Positions 45,420-59,179 are shown, counted from the stretch's first letter. The stretch: DNA of 64,000 bases from Echinometra lucunter (GCA_029962745.1 CM057154.1:962955-1026954); one strand, 5' to 3'. Program-made: numbers and translations. The notes: generated from the letters alone by a model not told the origin.

Positions 45420-46310
45420 ATCATAATCAGTCCATCATTCAGACCTGGTCCACTGTTAATCTAAATTTACTAATGCGGTGTATGCAAATCCTTTCCCCTC
45501 ATTAATATATTTTCGAATTGATTAACGTGAATATAATCTGCTGAATGTTTTCCCGTTATACAGGGACATGATATTAAAACATTACATAACAAAATTTGAT
45601 ATACAAGGCCGATAGCTTAATTCAGGGGTATTTCTGCTAATCTTAATCAACCGCTACTCTCGATTAATCGGGAAGGATTTTGGGAGCTTTGTGGGATAAC
45701 TTTTTTTTTAAAGTCTGCGTTGACCTACGACTGGTAAGGCTATATATACATTTAGCGAATACAAAGTATCGGCAAGATAGTCGTAAATAAATGTGTCAAT
45801 TAGAAAGACATGCTAATGCTATATGATTTTGTGTATACACAAACATAACACAAGGGGGAGTATAAAGCACGGTAGAGTCTGCAACAGGAAAAAATAAGCT
45901 TATGATGATTTATAGTACACAGTTTATGCAGGCATATGATCCTCCCTATTCCAGTAAAACCCAGGGCGTTGATCCGTTTTATCTGTTTTGATATAAAAAT
46001 CAGCATTATCTGGATATAATACTGATAAAGCAAATTATCCTAGCCAGTCTCTATTATGTCCATGATAGAAAAATCAAAATCTTATTCATGAGGTTACACT
46101 GGTTATATTCTGATTTATATATGTTGATAATTATCATTACTCTGTTTTTCCAGATTAGATATTTACAAGAAATTGCGTCACGCGCGTAATTTGCCCTTAT
46201 CGTGAAAAAACCGACCTTTTATTTGAACATTAATTTATATTCGATAATTTTCATAGCACGGGTTGATCTCACATTAAGATGATGGTCTAAATATAGGAAT
46301 GGCGTGTGAA
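45420..46310. other. Intergenic, nothing recognised
   Basis: AT-rich, no supported exon or element. Confidence 0.5.
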
Positions 46311-46316
46311 TTTGAT

Positions 46317-46636
46317 CACTGGTGTACTGATGGGGAGGGGAGGGGGCGGGGAGTTTGGGGGACAGTTGCCCCTCAATAATATTCAAACGTGGTTTATTTC
46401 TAATTCATTACCAATGATTTACAAATGTTACTGAAATTACATGATTTTCCGGGGGTTTTTCCTCACTTTTTGTGACATACTTTTTATGCGTTTATTGGAA
46501 AATGGCAAATTCCTAAATTATTTTGTAGTAGGGGAGAAAATATGCTTATTTAGTAGCCTACATGTAACATGTAAGAGTATGAAGTAGGATTGCCATTTTT
46601 TTCTGCCCCCAAGTTTTTGCTCATTACGCCACTGAA
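46317..46636. mobile_element. Probable hAT-like MITE
   Basis: The right end, inverted, reads CAGTGGCGTAATGAGC; the left end CACTGGTGTACTGATGG is a diverged inverted match. G-rich sequence lies just inside the left end and TTGGGGGCAG-like sequence inside the right. No clear target duplication. Confidence 0.45.
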
Positions 46637-47185
46637 TGGGATGGATGGGGGCGGGGGGGGGGGTGCATAGGCTGGTTACCCCTGCAGTGTCTACAGGGCT
46701 CCGTGGAACGGCGAATCAGGGGAGTGAAAAGGATAGAAAAGAAATGGAAATGGGAAATGCAACTTGAAATAATAACACGTTCACTCTACTTGATGGCACT
46801 ATTCCTACGATTTTCATGCTCTTACTAAGACCAGTACCGCCAACATTACACAAGTGCCCCTATAGGTACGTGATGGACCTATAATTATGCTATTCCATGC
46901 TCCGAAGACCTTTCACAAATATAAATTCATAAGGTATTTGTCCTTCTGAGCAAACATTTGTCACTAAGGTCGACAAACATGGCTACCCCCTACTTTTGTA
47001 AATTGTATGCTCTGGCGATACCACAGGCGTAAGCGATGGGAGGCTGTGGGGCTGCACCCCCGCAGATAACTTAAAAATATTCAGGCAATGCATTTCCGTC
47101 TCACATTCTGGCAGTTGCCTCCTTCTTCTTTCATCATTTGTTGTCATCATTCCTCTATTGTGACAGCGAGGTGTTTTATTATATA

Positions 47186-47209
47186 AATAAGTAAATGAAT
47201 AAATAATAA

Positions 47210-47296
<87 letters not shown>

Positions 47297-47353
47297 ATGA
47301 ATGGATAAATAAATAAATAAATGAATAAGTGAATAAATAGATAAATAAATAAA
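47186..47353. repeat. (AAAT)n microsatellite
   Basis: ~170 bp of AAAT tetramer, followed by C (47386-47405) and CAC runs. Tyr/Leu/Phe-rich minus-strand frames over it are artefacts. Confidence 0.98.
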
Positions 47354-47429
47354 TGGAAACATGATCTTGGGGAAAGGGATGGAACCCCCTCCCCCCCCCC
47401 CCCCCTCCACCACCACCACCACCACTCAA

Positions 47430-49060
47430 CCTCCCTGACTACATTGATCCCGTAGGCCTACGTCTATGAGCGACATTTTGTTCATGACATTTTAAAAATT
47501 TACTAAACGAAAAGATAAAAGGACAAAAACTAGAGAATACTCAAATTTAGGCCTATACAGGCTGATCATGAATTGGCGTTTGCCTTCGATCCCTACAGTT
47601 TTCATGTGTACGCTTTCATTTGTTGCATATCTGAATGAAATACTACAATGCTGCATGCATGAAAGAAGAGGGAAAAAAATCGTCCTTTCCCCCCTCTCTC
47701 TCTTCCTCTCCGACCAGTTTTGACCTCTCCTAGTTGTCTCATTTTCATTACATTCTTAAGAAGATACATGGTAAATCTCTTATTCTGTATATTTCTTAAA
47801 ATAAAAATGTTCATTCTCGCTTTAATGATCTCTCTCACGCGCCATACGGTTGCTATATTAACGCACAGGACAGCGAGACTTAATGTTTTGCAAACGGAGG
47901 ACAAAAGATGGTCCGGTCAATAGTTGAGAAACACAAATCAAATATTTGCGAATGCCTTGCCCTTGCCTTGTCACTTGTCAGACCCGTTTACATGCATTGC
48001 AAGTAAGGGAAAGAAAGAGGAGTGCTGTCACACAAGCGCACACACACTATCATACGATCCATCATAATTATCGATCGATTGCGCTATTACCTGAATGCTA
48101 ATCAAGTCTGTAAAAGAAACTAGTGCGGTCCATACTTCGTGATTCGACGCATTGTCTGCCAGGGGCGGGGGTTACCTTTTCTATTCTGGAAAGTGCTCCC
48201 TTTTTAATTTGATACATGCCCATATGATTTCTGATAAATGTCCCTTTTCCTTTCTAGTTAGTACCATTTCTCCTCAAGATAAGCGCCCCTTCGAATCTGA
48301 TAAGTGCCCCTTCAGATCTGTTACATATACCCCTTTTAATTCTGATTAGATCCATTTTCTCTCTTGTGCCATTTCCCCCTCTTTTAAATTTCCCTTTTCA
48401 AGTTTAAGTTCAATTTATTTCCATTTTATCCATTATTTCCATAATTTCCAATTTTCACCTCTGCTATAAAGCTCCCTTATGTCCTCAAACGTCAAAGGAG
48501 GCATTGCATAGCTCTAAAGAATCAAGAGTTTAAGAGTTTATTTTTCATTAAAAACAAACAAATAAACAAACAAACAAACAAACAAACAAACAAATTTTGA
48601 ATCAGAGGCTTCATAACAATATAGACAGATTCCCTTGCTAATGATACCGTCACAGTGTGAGGCAGTGGAGCAAGGGGCAAGAAAGGCACAATGCCTCCTC
48701 CAACTGTGCCCCTAAATTGATATTTTTTCTTCTATTTCTTTCAAAAGCTCTCTCGGTACGCTCTCCCGCACTTATCTCACGCAGGGCACATCAGATATGT
48801 TGTAATCATAAAATCTCATCTATTCTCCTATTCTTGATGAGATTGTGCTTAAAAACCACATTCAATATTTCACTATTTTCTCTAATAAAATATGATCGGG
48901 AATCGCGATGAGACCTCAAAGATGCATTGAAAAATTATAGCTTGGTCCGATGTTAAGGAAAACTGAGGGTAAATGGATGAGAATAACAATAATATGGAAG
49001 GCTCTAGAATAAATTTCGCTTGCTTTTATCATCAAGTCACTGTAAATAATACAAATACGG
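47430..49060. other. Intergenic with a short-unit array
   Basis: At 48190-48350 degenerate ~22-24 bp units of the form TCTGATAAGTGCCCCTTTN recur six or seven times. A CAAA array lies at 48552-48596. No exon recognised. Confidence 0.5.
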
Positions 49061-49063
49061 TAG

Positions 49064-49185
49064 AGGTGCCGTAGTCGAGTGGTTTAAGGCGCTTGGCTGG
49101 AGACGCGAAAGTTGGGGTTCGATTCCCGGCAACGCACTTATAAATGCCCTTGAGGAAGGCATTTTATCTACATTGCTCTTTTATC
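49064..49185 (+). mobile_element. tRNA-derived SINE with A and B boxes
   Basis: GTAGTCGAGTGGTTTAAGGCG fits a Ser/Leu-type tRNA A-box region and GGTTCGATTCC is a perfect B box. The tail AAGGCATTTTATCTACATTGCTCTT is shared with 25605-25720 and 29463-29595. The fold is too degraded and the 3' part wrong for a functional tRNA gene. Confidence 0.75.
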
Positions 49186-49189
49186 GTAT

Positions 49190-50530
49190 ATCAAATAAAT
49201 TATTGTGCTACAGGCATATTGATACAAACGTGATGTGTTTTAAAAAAAGAAATGATACAAATACCGCGGCCTTCAGCAAAAGAAAAAATATTGATTTTAG
49301 ATTTTTGCTCACTGGCTCATAAATAAGAGCAGTAGATGCAACTGCAAATTAGTTATTATTCTCCTTGAGCAATATCATTAGAATGTAGAAACATACTAAC
49401 GCCTCAAAAATGGTAGTTTTCCTTTTTGTGTTCTCCCTTTCTAAGCTTTTTAAAATTACATCATTACTTTTGCTAGTGAAACATGTGACGAAAATCAGTG
49501 CATAGGCCTACGTCTGAGGAACAAGGCAATGCAAAAAAAAAAACACAAAAAAAAAAACACAACTCTTTCACGATGCGTCATGACGCATAAGTAGCTGACG
49601 CAGCCCTGCGTTAGGCAGGACTGCGTCGTGTGTATAACGGGCATCATACGATGTGTATGACCTATATATAACCTACATATTTTACACATTCATTGTACTA
49701 TATTTCACCCACCTAGCATTCTCGTCAATTATTGCAGCAGTTGTGAGAAGAATTGAGACTGTGAAAACAGAGTCTGACTGCAATTAATTTGTTTGTTAAT
49801 CATTGATCATGTTTATAGAAACCGTGCGTTATACACAGTTTCATCAGTTTCGTTATGACTTACAGCATATTTATAGTTTAGGCAGGGCTATATAATTACG
49901 TGGACCAGCTAATCCATCCATCTATCTAAAGAGCTTCGGTAATACAGTACACGTCGGTAGTGAGAGCAATCCTGCGAATTCTGTTTGGAAATCTGTTTTC
50001 AAAAATGCGTTGAACTATAGAAACAGAAGCCCGATCACGGAGTCAGTATGATATAAATTTATTTATTAAAATCACATATTTTAAAAGGGTTAACTCAAAT
50101 CAGCAAATATTTGCTGGTTGGGAAAACAATCAGCAATCGGGGAAACACATCTCAGTGTTTTTCCGTACAAAATGTTACACGTTTTATTATTAGAAAATGA
50201 ATATCACTCCATTTTGTAATATAAAAACAATGCAAGGCAATACAGATTCTGGATGTATGAGCGCCTAGAATATACAAAATGACGTTCTATATAATAACGC
50301 TCTGAACAGATTTTTATCGACGTTGTAAGCGGTGGGGCGATATTTTGATGTTGTTAATGTTGAATGCAATCGTTTTGTGTACCGTTTGAAAATAGTGACA
50401 AGCTTCTTCTTTTCTGGTTTTAGTCATTACTGCTTATGTTGTATTAATCGACATTCAAAAAGTTTTCGGATCGTTAAATTTGGACCAAAAAGAAAAATAT
50501 GTGAATGTACGACAGCTTACTTGTATGCAT
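49190..50530. other. Intergenic, minor palindromes
   Basis: 49572-49635 contains a 14-bp palindrome TGCGTCATGACGCA and a stem GACGCAG...CTGCGTC. No gene seen. Confidence 0.5.
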
Positions 50531-50534
50531 ATTG

Positions 50535-50880
50535 GGTGATGTTCGTTATTCCGAAGGTTCGTTAATCCGAAAATGAAATAAGGTTCGTTAATCCGAAAAT
50601 GAAATAAGGTTCGTTATTCCAAAAATAACTAACGAACTAACGAACCTTATTTCGTTTTCGGACCAGCGAAGCTTCGGAATAACGAACCTTATTCCGTTTT
50701 CGGATTAACGAACCTTCGGAATAACGAGCCTCATTTCATTTTCGGACTTAACGAACCTTCGGAATAACGAACCTTCGGAACAACGAATCTTCGGAATAAC
50801 GAACCTTCGGAATAAACGAACCTTCGAAATAAACGAACCTTCGGTATAGCGAACCTTCGGAATAACGAACTGTAACCTGA
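50535..50880. repeat. Foldback array of GGTTCGTTATTCCGAA units
   Basis: Units of the form GGTTCGTTATTCCGAA and the inverse TTCGGAATAACGAACC repeat more than a dozen times, with the orientation switching near 50640. The left edge GGGTGATGTTCGTTATTCCG recurs inverted at ~52795-52820. Confidence 0.85.
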
Positions 50881-51179
50881 ATAACATGCTGCAGTTGGTA
50901 GCATAATGATTATAATCACGCTCAGTGCGAGACCAATATCATCATTTCGCACTCAACAAGAATATGAAAAGGAAAGCAGTGTGAAATGGGGCGATAGTTT
51001 GTATTTGGTGCAGGAAGTTTGTTGACTTCTTCTTTTGTGTTTGAGCAATAAAGCCATAAAACTGGTATTGTGTTGACTGGGACCGTGACTGAAGGGTAGA
51101 GTACAGTATATAATACGCAGTTTAAACCATGTATGATAAAAGGCGCGGATAAGTGGTTTAGCAAAGCTCTATTTTGATT

Positions 51180-52350
51180 TGGGCTCAGCTATTGCAGTTT
51201 AAACATGTATAGGTCTTTGAGCTAGCCCTTTGTATGTTCGAACTGTAGTTTCAATGGAACACCATGGACCAAGCAATTAAAAGGGGCACGGATGGGGGGG
51301 GGGGGGGGGGGTGGCAGCTTGAATGAAATGAGAATTAACTATATGCCACCCATTACAGGAGTGAATGGGGAGGGGGCGGAGGGGCCCTCATTTTCTTTCT
51401 CCCTATCCTTCTCTCTTTTCCTTTCCTCGCTTTTCTTGACATTTTCTACTGTTCGTGACTTTCCGCCATTCGTTGAGGGGGACTGGGCACGGGCCCTCGA
51501 CCCTCTCCTGCAGCTGCCTCACTGTTTACAAGCCTGATGCATATATGTAATGTTGATTTATATGGAACTCATGGTCGAGCTCTGATCTTGCCTTTCTTCA
51601 TACTTGGTGAGCCGTGGTGGATTTCTGGAAATGATAAATATTTCATAAATCTAATTTGAATAGTTTTACAGCTCTTCGTGTTGTTACGAGTGTTCACATG
51701 AATGCATGCATTAGCATTATTTGTTTAGCGAATAGGAGTGGAAAAATATGTTCGCCATTATAGTAATCAGTAATCCCGCGCATTTCTGATTCCACCTATA
51801 TAGTAAGAAAATATTGTTTTCTATAAACCATTTTCACTTTTAAGACTACAGATCTGGACCAATGACGTTTGTTTTTGCTTTATTTGTTTTGTTTCGTGAT
51901 TTTTGTTTTGAATAAAATCAAAGCACTTTCAAAATGCAGCTAAAGGGCCGTTTCGTCACGTGGACTTGGACTGGAATTTAAATGATCGAAAGTGGTGAAG
52001 AGAGTTTGGCTACTCAAACTCATCTTGAACTCAACTCTCACACATCTCATCATCAATCATCAATTTCTTCGCCATTATCGTCCACATGACGACCATTACA
52101 TTCTATCACGATAATCAACATCGTCTTCGTCGTAGGCCTATCATCGTCATCGTAGTCACCCTCAACCTATAGTAAAACGTAGGCGTATACCACGATAACA
52201 ACAATGGCAATTTGATTGTGATGATGGTATATATCACGGTAATTGGACGGTATACTAAGTTACCGTGGTTACTAGGTACCTAAAAAGAGAACTATATAGG
52301 CACTACCACACCGCTGCCACATTCAACATAATTTTCATCATTATTACAAT
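51180..52350. other. Intergenic, nothing recognised
   Basis: A G tract at 51294-51312; otherwise AT-rich sequence with no supported exon. Confidence 0.5.
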
Positions 52351-52357
52351 GGTTACA

Positions 52358-52706
52358 GTCCCGGGGGATATGTCTCATTGAAGCCTGTACATCATCCGTG
52401 TAAATAAAAACGTAGAAAAAGGGTCGTTTTTCAGCACCGGGCGGGGAACCCGGGGATCCGGTTTAGGGTATCAAAAACAGGTGAAATCAGAAAAACCGGG
52501 TGTCCAAATCAGGAAAATCCGGGAAAATGTTACGTAATTTGGAAATAATGATGCAATCCTTGCATAAAATCCCCGTTAAGGGTATAAAAATCGGAGGTGT
52601 AATACATTATTTCCGTCCTACTTTAATCCCCGTTTACAGGGTGCTTTTCAGAAAGTGATTTACGCGGATGATGTACAGGTCTCAATGAGACATCCCCCCG
52701 GGGTTA
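52358..52706. repeat. Inverted-repeat MITE
   Basis: CCCGGGGGATATGTCTCATTGAAGCCTGTACATCATCCGTGTAAA-like left arm (~45 bp) is mirrored by TTTACGCGGATGATGTACAGG...CAATGAGACATCCCCCCGGGG at the right. Confidence 0.8.
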
Positions 52707-52825
52707 TAGTTCGTTCTTCCGAAAGTTCGCTAATTCCGAAAACAAAATAAGGTTCGTTATTCCAAAGGTTCGTTAGTTATTTTCGGACTGTCGAACCTTC
52801 GGACTAACGAACATCACCCATTACA
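52707..52825. repeat. Second copy of the GTTCGTTATTCCGAA foldback array
   Basis: Short version of the 50535-50880 array. It ends CGGACTAACGAACATCACCCA, the inverse of that array's left edge. Confidence 0.75.
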
Positions 52826-52861
52826 AATAATATTTTACAATAATAAAACATCATCATTATT

Positions 52862-52990
52862 AGGAGGCGCGATCGCTCAGCTGGTAGAGCAGCGGTCTAA
52901 GGGTGACTTGGGTTTGAAACCAAGTTGATACGCTCAGATTTGGTTCGGACGGGGGTGTGCCGCTGAAGCCTCCATACCCGTACCCATTTT
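52862..52990 (+). mobile_element. tRNA-related SINE-like sequence
   Basis: GCTCAGCTGGTAGAGC is a typical tRNA A-box region and GGGTTTGAAACC resembles a B box about 40 nt downstream. The acceptor stem does not close, so this is a SINE or pseudo-tRNA rather than a gene. Confidence 0.5.
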
Positions 52991-54079
52991 GAAGGGTCGT
53001 TTTGGCAGAAAATGGTACTCATTATTAGGGATTTTGCATCTCGGGGATGTGTACTTTAGTGAGAATATGGGCGAGAATATCATTCTCATCAATCAAGTTA
53101 GGCATGTTTAAAAAAGTGGGGGCATGTTTTGGGATTTCCGGCACAAAACCATACCCGATGTTTAAGAATTGCTCGCAAAAAAAGCGACCCATTAGAGCGG
53201 CACACCGTATACCATATCAGGCGAGTAGGCCTACCCCCCCCCCCCCCCCGCTGGTGCCCTTTGGTAAGACATGCATCCTCATAACCAGGTCCCTCGGAGA
53301 GGACTTAAAGCCGTCGACCCTCCGGTTACTTACTTACAAGCATTCATGCTTGCTTGGCAATCAGGTAAAACAAACCAAATCATAAACATATCGTCCTCAG
53401 TCACACCGTTTTTTCGAATCCAAGCCAATTCCAAACCGACTATTATACCCGCCTTTTTCCTCGGTCATTCAAAGGTACAGTAATATATTTTTTTTGCTCG
53501 AGCTCTTGTCGTTATCGTCCGTGTGACAAGGGCGATCATTCGTATTGACACAGTGAAATGCCAAGCTATATGGGCAACAGCGGGAGCTGAAGGGCACAGA
53601 AGTAATTATGAATTCGTCAAATTAATGTTGGCATGCTCGTCAAGCATAGGTCTCGCCCAGACAGACCCCGCGACCATCAGACACCACGACCACCATGGGT
53701 ATCTCGTCAGCATCAGGTACTATCATCAAAATGACGTAGTGAGATTCAAGTCAGTGAGGGGGCACTGTCATCATCCGGATGGAGGGAAGGGGTGGGGGTG
53801 GGGGTGGGGCAGAATTTACTTTAGTCACCTGTGATTAGGGAGGGGGCTGTGGGTGGGAGTTCTAATGCACCCCAATCACTTCCCTCCCCATTTTTTTCTA
53901 TCCTTTTGTCTGTTCCCCCTTTTTTGCTTGATGATGATGGAGGCGGGAGGGTATGCACTCCCCGATGACTCCCAAAGCTACACCACTATCATTACCAAAC
54001 AAGAAACATGCATTACAAATGTTATTAAGCACACTCAATCAGCCAAAGAGCAGCCATTTGCTTAATAGGCCAGAACTTA

Positions 54080-57000
54080 CAGACACATACACTGTACTGC
54101 AATACAGAACAATGAAGAAATGAAAACAGAGAAACAGATAACTATCTTTTTTCTCCCTTCACCATCTTTTTTATTGAATTCATGAATAAAAAAGACGAGC
54201 GTACTTTCTCTATAGCTAGTTTCTAGACTCAATTACAAGTATGGATGTTTACATAAATAACCCCTTTTATATCCAACACACTGAGTTTAAACAAATAACA
54301 TTTCTTGCCTTTGTAAAGGGATGATGACATACACAAATAAAGACAGCTTATAGGAGGAATGAATGTTCATCAAAGCCAAATAAGGAAAAAAGAGTTCAAT
54401 AGAGCAATAAGAGAAAATAATGTCCAACTGCATGGTTCTTTTAAGCTGTGCATAGTACATGTATCATAAACATGTGCACCTCACTTGCTGAAACTAAGAA
54501 AACATGCATTGATATCCTGACATACAATAATGTTTCTCTCTGACAAAATAGAGAATTTGAGATTTAGGCAGACATCTCCTCTTATTCTCTTTTTACCCTC
54601 ATTTATTTTTTCTGCAAACTGTGCATATCTTCGAAAAAAATCAAAATATCTAGCTAGCTTGAATTATCTCCCCAAATGTGATGATTTACCTCTCAATAAA
54701 TGCATATTACAACATCAAATCAATCAAATTATACATAGATATATTCAATTATGCATGCCTTCTTCCTTTTTGAAATGCACATGCTTACCCATGTTAACTA
54801 TTATCAACAGGATATTCTTCATGTAATTCTAAACTTTAAACAGTAAAATATGACCATACATCTTTTATTCATATCTATGAATTCACAAAAATAAAAAAAC
54901 TTATAAATTATCTCTTGGGAGTTCATTCCTCCTGTAAAAGAGAAAGTCAAAGGTTTAATCAAAAGAGTTTATGTACATTGTACCCTTCATACCTGTGCAC
55001 ACTACATAAAACTACAATCATACATAGATTTTCCCCTCCTCTTAATTTATCTACAGTATACATTGACAAGGCATTGAATGGTATTTGGCTAATTTGGACA
55101 CGACTGGCAATGAAAAAAAAATGCCAGAATAATACTACTCATAATCATGTAACTCGATTATCAAGTGAACCACAGGTAGCCGAAACTTTATAGATGATAA
55201 TCTATACATGTGCATGCACAGGTTCATTTACATAATTCAAATATTACTAACAATCCATCGTGTCTCACCTATGTTGCATCCTGAGCTTTAAGTATAATGG
55301 AATTATACCGTCATCACTCCTACATTAAATCATAAGTACAATTTTTCTTACACTAAGGACCCCATTAAAAAGGGCATTGTAACATCTTGAGAGAAAATGT
55401 GAGATTTTGCAAAATAAATCCATCATAAAGACCAAAAGCTGCTTTAACGTAAGTCGTAAAGAGTAATATTGTATTCTTTGTGGCCAACAAACAAAAATAC
55501 TCTAACAGGAACTCTGACTGGCTCATGAAGAAGGGTCATAGGTCAAATACATTAAACACAATGCTTTACTGGTTAATGAATGGTTTATTCAAAAGAAAAT
55601 ACACTACATGTTCTCTGCTGAAAGCCAGAAGAGCATAACTCACTTCATCACAGAATCAATGCCCTTCCGCCTCTCAACTCACAATGCATACAAAAAATCT
55701 GCATCTTGCTTTTGTCATTATCTGTAATTTTTCATGTTTTCTGGAATGTGTCCTCTGTATCTCCTCATAATCTACAGACTTCAAAGAGCAAGACGACAGT
55801 TAAAAGAACAAAATATGTATACAATGTATATGGCTGTATTAAAAAAAACCACCAGCAAACTTGCATGGTTTAAAAACATGTATGCCATGTTACATGGGCA
55901 ATGCAAAAATGCAAATGTTAGACTTGCATAATCACTTTCTATAAAATACCATTACAAAGACTTTCACAAAAATCAACCCCAGGCAACTTCAATAGCCCTG
56001 TGCATCACCTTTTGCAATATAAGTGAATGTTACAATGACATCTTACATTTAATTCAAACATGATTTATGCAGGCAATACAATTGGGTATTAAAACTGCCA
56101 TGTAGTTGACATCTTGAAAGACTTTTGTGATTGAGTTCTCTCTGGTTATAGATACATCCACAAGCACATGAAAATGCAAAAATTAGAGTGCGCCACAGGA
56201 TTATAAATGGGGAATTGCATCTACACATATAAAGCTTTACATGTAGAGCCACAATGTTACTGCACATATCAAAACAATAATCAGTATAAAAAGATAATCA
56301 TTAAAATCAAAACAATTACATATTTGTATGAAATTAGTATCTGAAAACATGTAGTTCTACATAATGCATATTATAACTTAACTACTTAGTTTGGGGGGAC
56401 TGGAAATTTAGAGGGAATAAATAAATCAGATTTTTTAAAAAAAGAGAGAGGTTCATTAAAGATCTGTACTCTACACAACACCTGTAGATATACAATTCAT
56501 GCATGCATATTATCATAAAGTGCATTTTTTAAATCGCTGAATACTGAGCAACCTACCTTTGCTTATTTTAGCCTGAGTGAGTCTGTAATCTGAATAATCA
56601 TGACTGAAGCTACCATTAAATCCTGAATCCCAACATGTACATGTATAATGCACTGGTAATTTTGCAGCTGGATCCATTCTGATTTCCATCATTTTAAACT
56701 ATTTGACTGTGCTATTATATCGTGCTATTTACTGACTGGTGGAAAAACCCAAATCGTATTGATATTTCAAATGAAGTTCAGGTATTACATGTGCATATAC
56801 AATGATTAAAACTTGCAACTTGTACAAACAGTGTTAACGCATGACAGCAAAATATTTTCCAATGTTCAAATGTACATGCTTGACTGTCAAACAATGATGG
56901 TAGGATGCAATAAATCTCATTTAGTACTACAGGAGCAAGGCCCTAAGTAGATTTTTTTTTTTTTTTTTTGGGGGGGGGCAAGAATATGTGAAATGTTTGA

Positions 57001-58224
57001 GGGAACAAGCAAGCGAGAAAGAGAAGGGACCTAGTGGGTCACAAGGGAGCTTTTGCATTTTCAGAATTGAATTTGAACGATCTGGTGCACACATTTGGTG
57101 GAATTTCTGGAAATTTTTTTCAATAAGAAAATAAGGTTTTAAATTCTCCCCCCCCCCCCCGCTGCATACGGCCATGAACATGAATATATTGTCTAATGAG
57201 AGCTGAAAGAGGATTAATTCTGTATTAAGGACATTGATTTAACGTCATTTTCCTCTCATCTGACTAAAAATAATTTCCAACATGATGCAAACTGGATCCA
57301 ACCCTCTTGTAGGATATCATGGATTATCAAAGATATATATGTTTTTACCACTGTATATCAATAATCACCCAATTCAATGGCACTTGTATAGACCACTGTG
57401 AAGTTTTATTTGCACGTCTCCTTCAAAGGGTGACAATAATGATAAAGCCGATTGATTACACCTTGACATCTGTACGTAATCTAAGGTCTACTATTGATTT
57501 ATCGATTTGTGCATTGTGGATGTGACCTCCAGTCAGTACCTCCTCATTTATAATATCAGCTTCACTTGATGCTCGGGATTTTCACCTTACATGTAGCGCA
57601 TGAAGGTGACATTCTTTGGCATGTGGGCAAGGTGTCCAATAGCATTCAGGACACAGCAAACTAAAGTCATTTCATTTCATATTTGGTCTGATCAAAGCTC
57701 TATTAGGTGCATTAACTTCACAAAACCATCAGAAGAAAAACCTGTAATGCACTTTTAGATGTGCTCTGAAAAGCTAGTAACATTCTTATCTTCCATGGCA
57801 AGACTCCATATACTCTTTCTGGTATTTCAACAAGTTGGCAACCCACTGTTTCATTATCTCAGTTTAAACCTTCATTTCACTCTATTCATTTGGAGGGCAT
57901 AATTTGCTCATTTAATATTTTCAGTTATCATGTGTTTAGTTAATCATTGCTCTTTATTCTAATTTCATGCTCACTTTTTTTTTTTTCAATCCTTCTATAA
58001 TAATAAATAATAATAATGAGCGGTTTTTGTATAGCGCATAACACATTACACAGGTATGTCCCTATGCACTTTTGGAGATTTTTTTTTTTGTGTGTAATTG
58101 TTGTTTTAACTGACAGAGCCCTGTGGAAGATGAGTTTCTTTTTAATTGCTTGTATTTGTGTAATCATTCATTGTACAGTGTACTATAAAGCTGAATAGGT
58201 TACTCTGTATGATCATGAATCAAA

Positions 58225-58291
<67 letters not shown>

Positions 58292-58650
58292 ACAACATAC
58301 ATGTGCAGGCCACACAATCTAGGCAACTACACATTTCTCAAAAACTGACGAGACTTCCTTGTACGAATCAATCCTTAGCATCCTTTAGCATAAGAATTAG
58401 AGTAGAAGGTTCTTTTGAAACCTACACAACTTGGGTTCGTGCCTTCGTGGAATAGAGGCAATTCGCTTTTCCTGTTTTGGTTAACAATGACCGACATGAT
58501 GCCACTTTTCTTGGCACTGGTACAGGATGCATGTTAACATGTGAAACTGAAAGTTTCCTCGCATGTTTCTTTCCCTTACTTACAAACTGAACAGTTGTTA
58601 CATGCATTAACTCATCAACACAAATAGCTGCATAACTGAATTCTATATGA
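54080..58650. other. AT-rich non-coding stretch with few repeats
   Basis: Composition changes here: AT-rich, frequent ACATGTAC-type words and few MITEs. Exceptions are a G/T-tract repeat at 56930-57165 (inverted relative of 35560-35760), an AAT-tailed repeat end near 57998-58060 and an (AAAT)n run at 58218-58292. No exon recognised. Confidence 0.5.
58218..58292. repeat. (AAAT)n microsatellite
   Basis: Pure AAAT tetramer run. Confidence 0.98.
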
Positions 58651-58669
58651 ATAACAACGTGGTATCAAG

Positions 58670-59010
58670 CTTATATCTTTCAAGTTGCAACAAGTGAATA
58701 AAACAGGTTTGCCCACTATATTATGCTGAATGATATTAATCATCAGAATGTGCAATTGTGCATGTTGTAAAATATTAAACAGAACTCACTGCAAGGCAGA
58801 GCATTAATATCACAGGCACTATAGAGTTTTCACATCTCTTTATCAAGCATGCAGTGTATAATATCTTTTTAGTTGCAACAAGTGAATAAAACAGGTTTGT
58901 CCACGGTATTATGCTGAATGATATTAATCACCAGAATGTGCAATTGTGCACATTGTAAAATGTTAAACAAATAAACAGAACTCACTGCATGGCAGAGCTT
59001 TCAATCATAT
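58670..59010. repeat. Recent direct duplication, ~190-bp period
   Basis: 58673-58812 (TTATATCTTTCAAGTTGCAACAAGTG...CTCACTGCAAGGCAGAGC) recurs at 58861-59000 with few differences (insertion of AAACAAAT, TGCATGTTG versus TGCACATTG). Confidence 0.88.
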
Positions 59011-59025
59011 TACAGGTAAACACTC

Positions 59026-59177
59026 TAAAAAAGGATTGGTCAAAATCAACCGAAATTTTTGTACATTTTAACCAATAATTTGGTAATATTGACCATCATA
59101 TTGGTCAATCTTCACCAATATTTTTGGTTGGATACATATTCACCAACGCATTGGCTATTTTGACCAATCCTTTTTTT
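59026..59177. repeat. Palindromic MITE
   Basis: AAAAAAGGATTGGTCAAAAT at the left is mirrored by ATTTTGACCAATCCTTTTTT at the right. Several internal TTGGTCAAT/ATTGACCA words lie between. Confidence 0.8.
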
Positions 59178-59179
59178 AA

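Noticed and set aside
47147..47429. Tyr/Leu/Phe-repeat frames on the minus strand
   Set aside because: Translation of the (AAAT)n microsatellite.
49064..49140. Possible tRNA-Ser/Leu gene
   Set aside because: A and B boxes are present, but the acceptor stem does not pair and the sequence runs on into a shared SINE tail.
52862..52935. Possible tRNA gene
   Set aside because: A-box-like start but no closing acceptor stem; best read as SINE or pseudo-tRNA.
53047..53834. Frames of ~100 codons as genes
   Set aside because: Low-complexity composition, poly-C tract inside, no splice context or motif.
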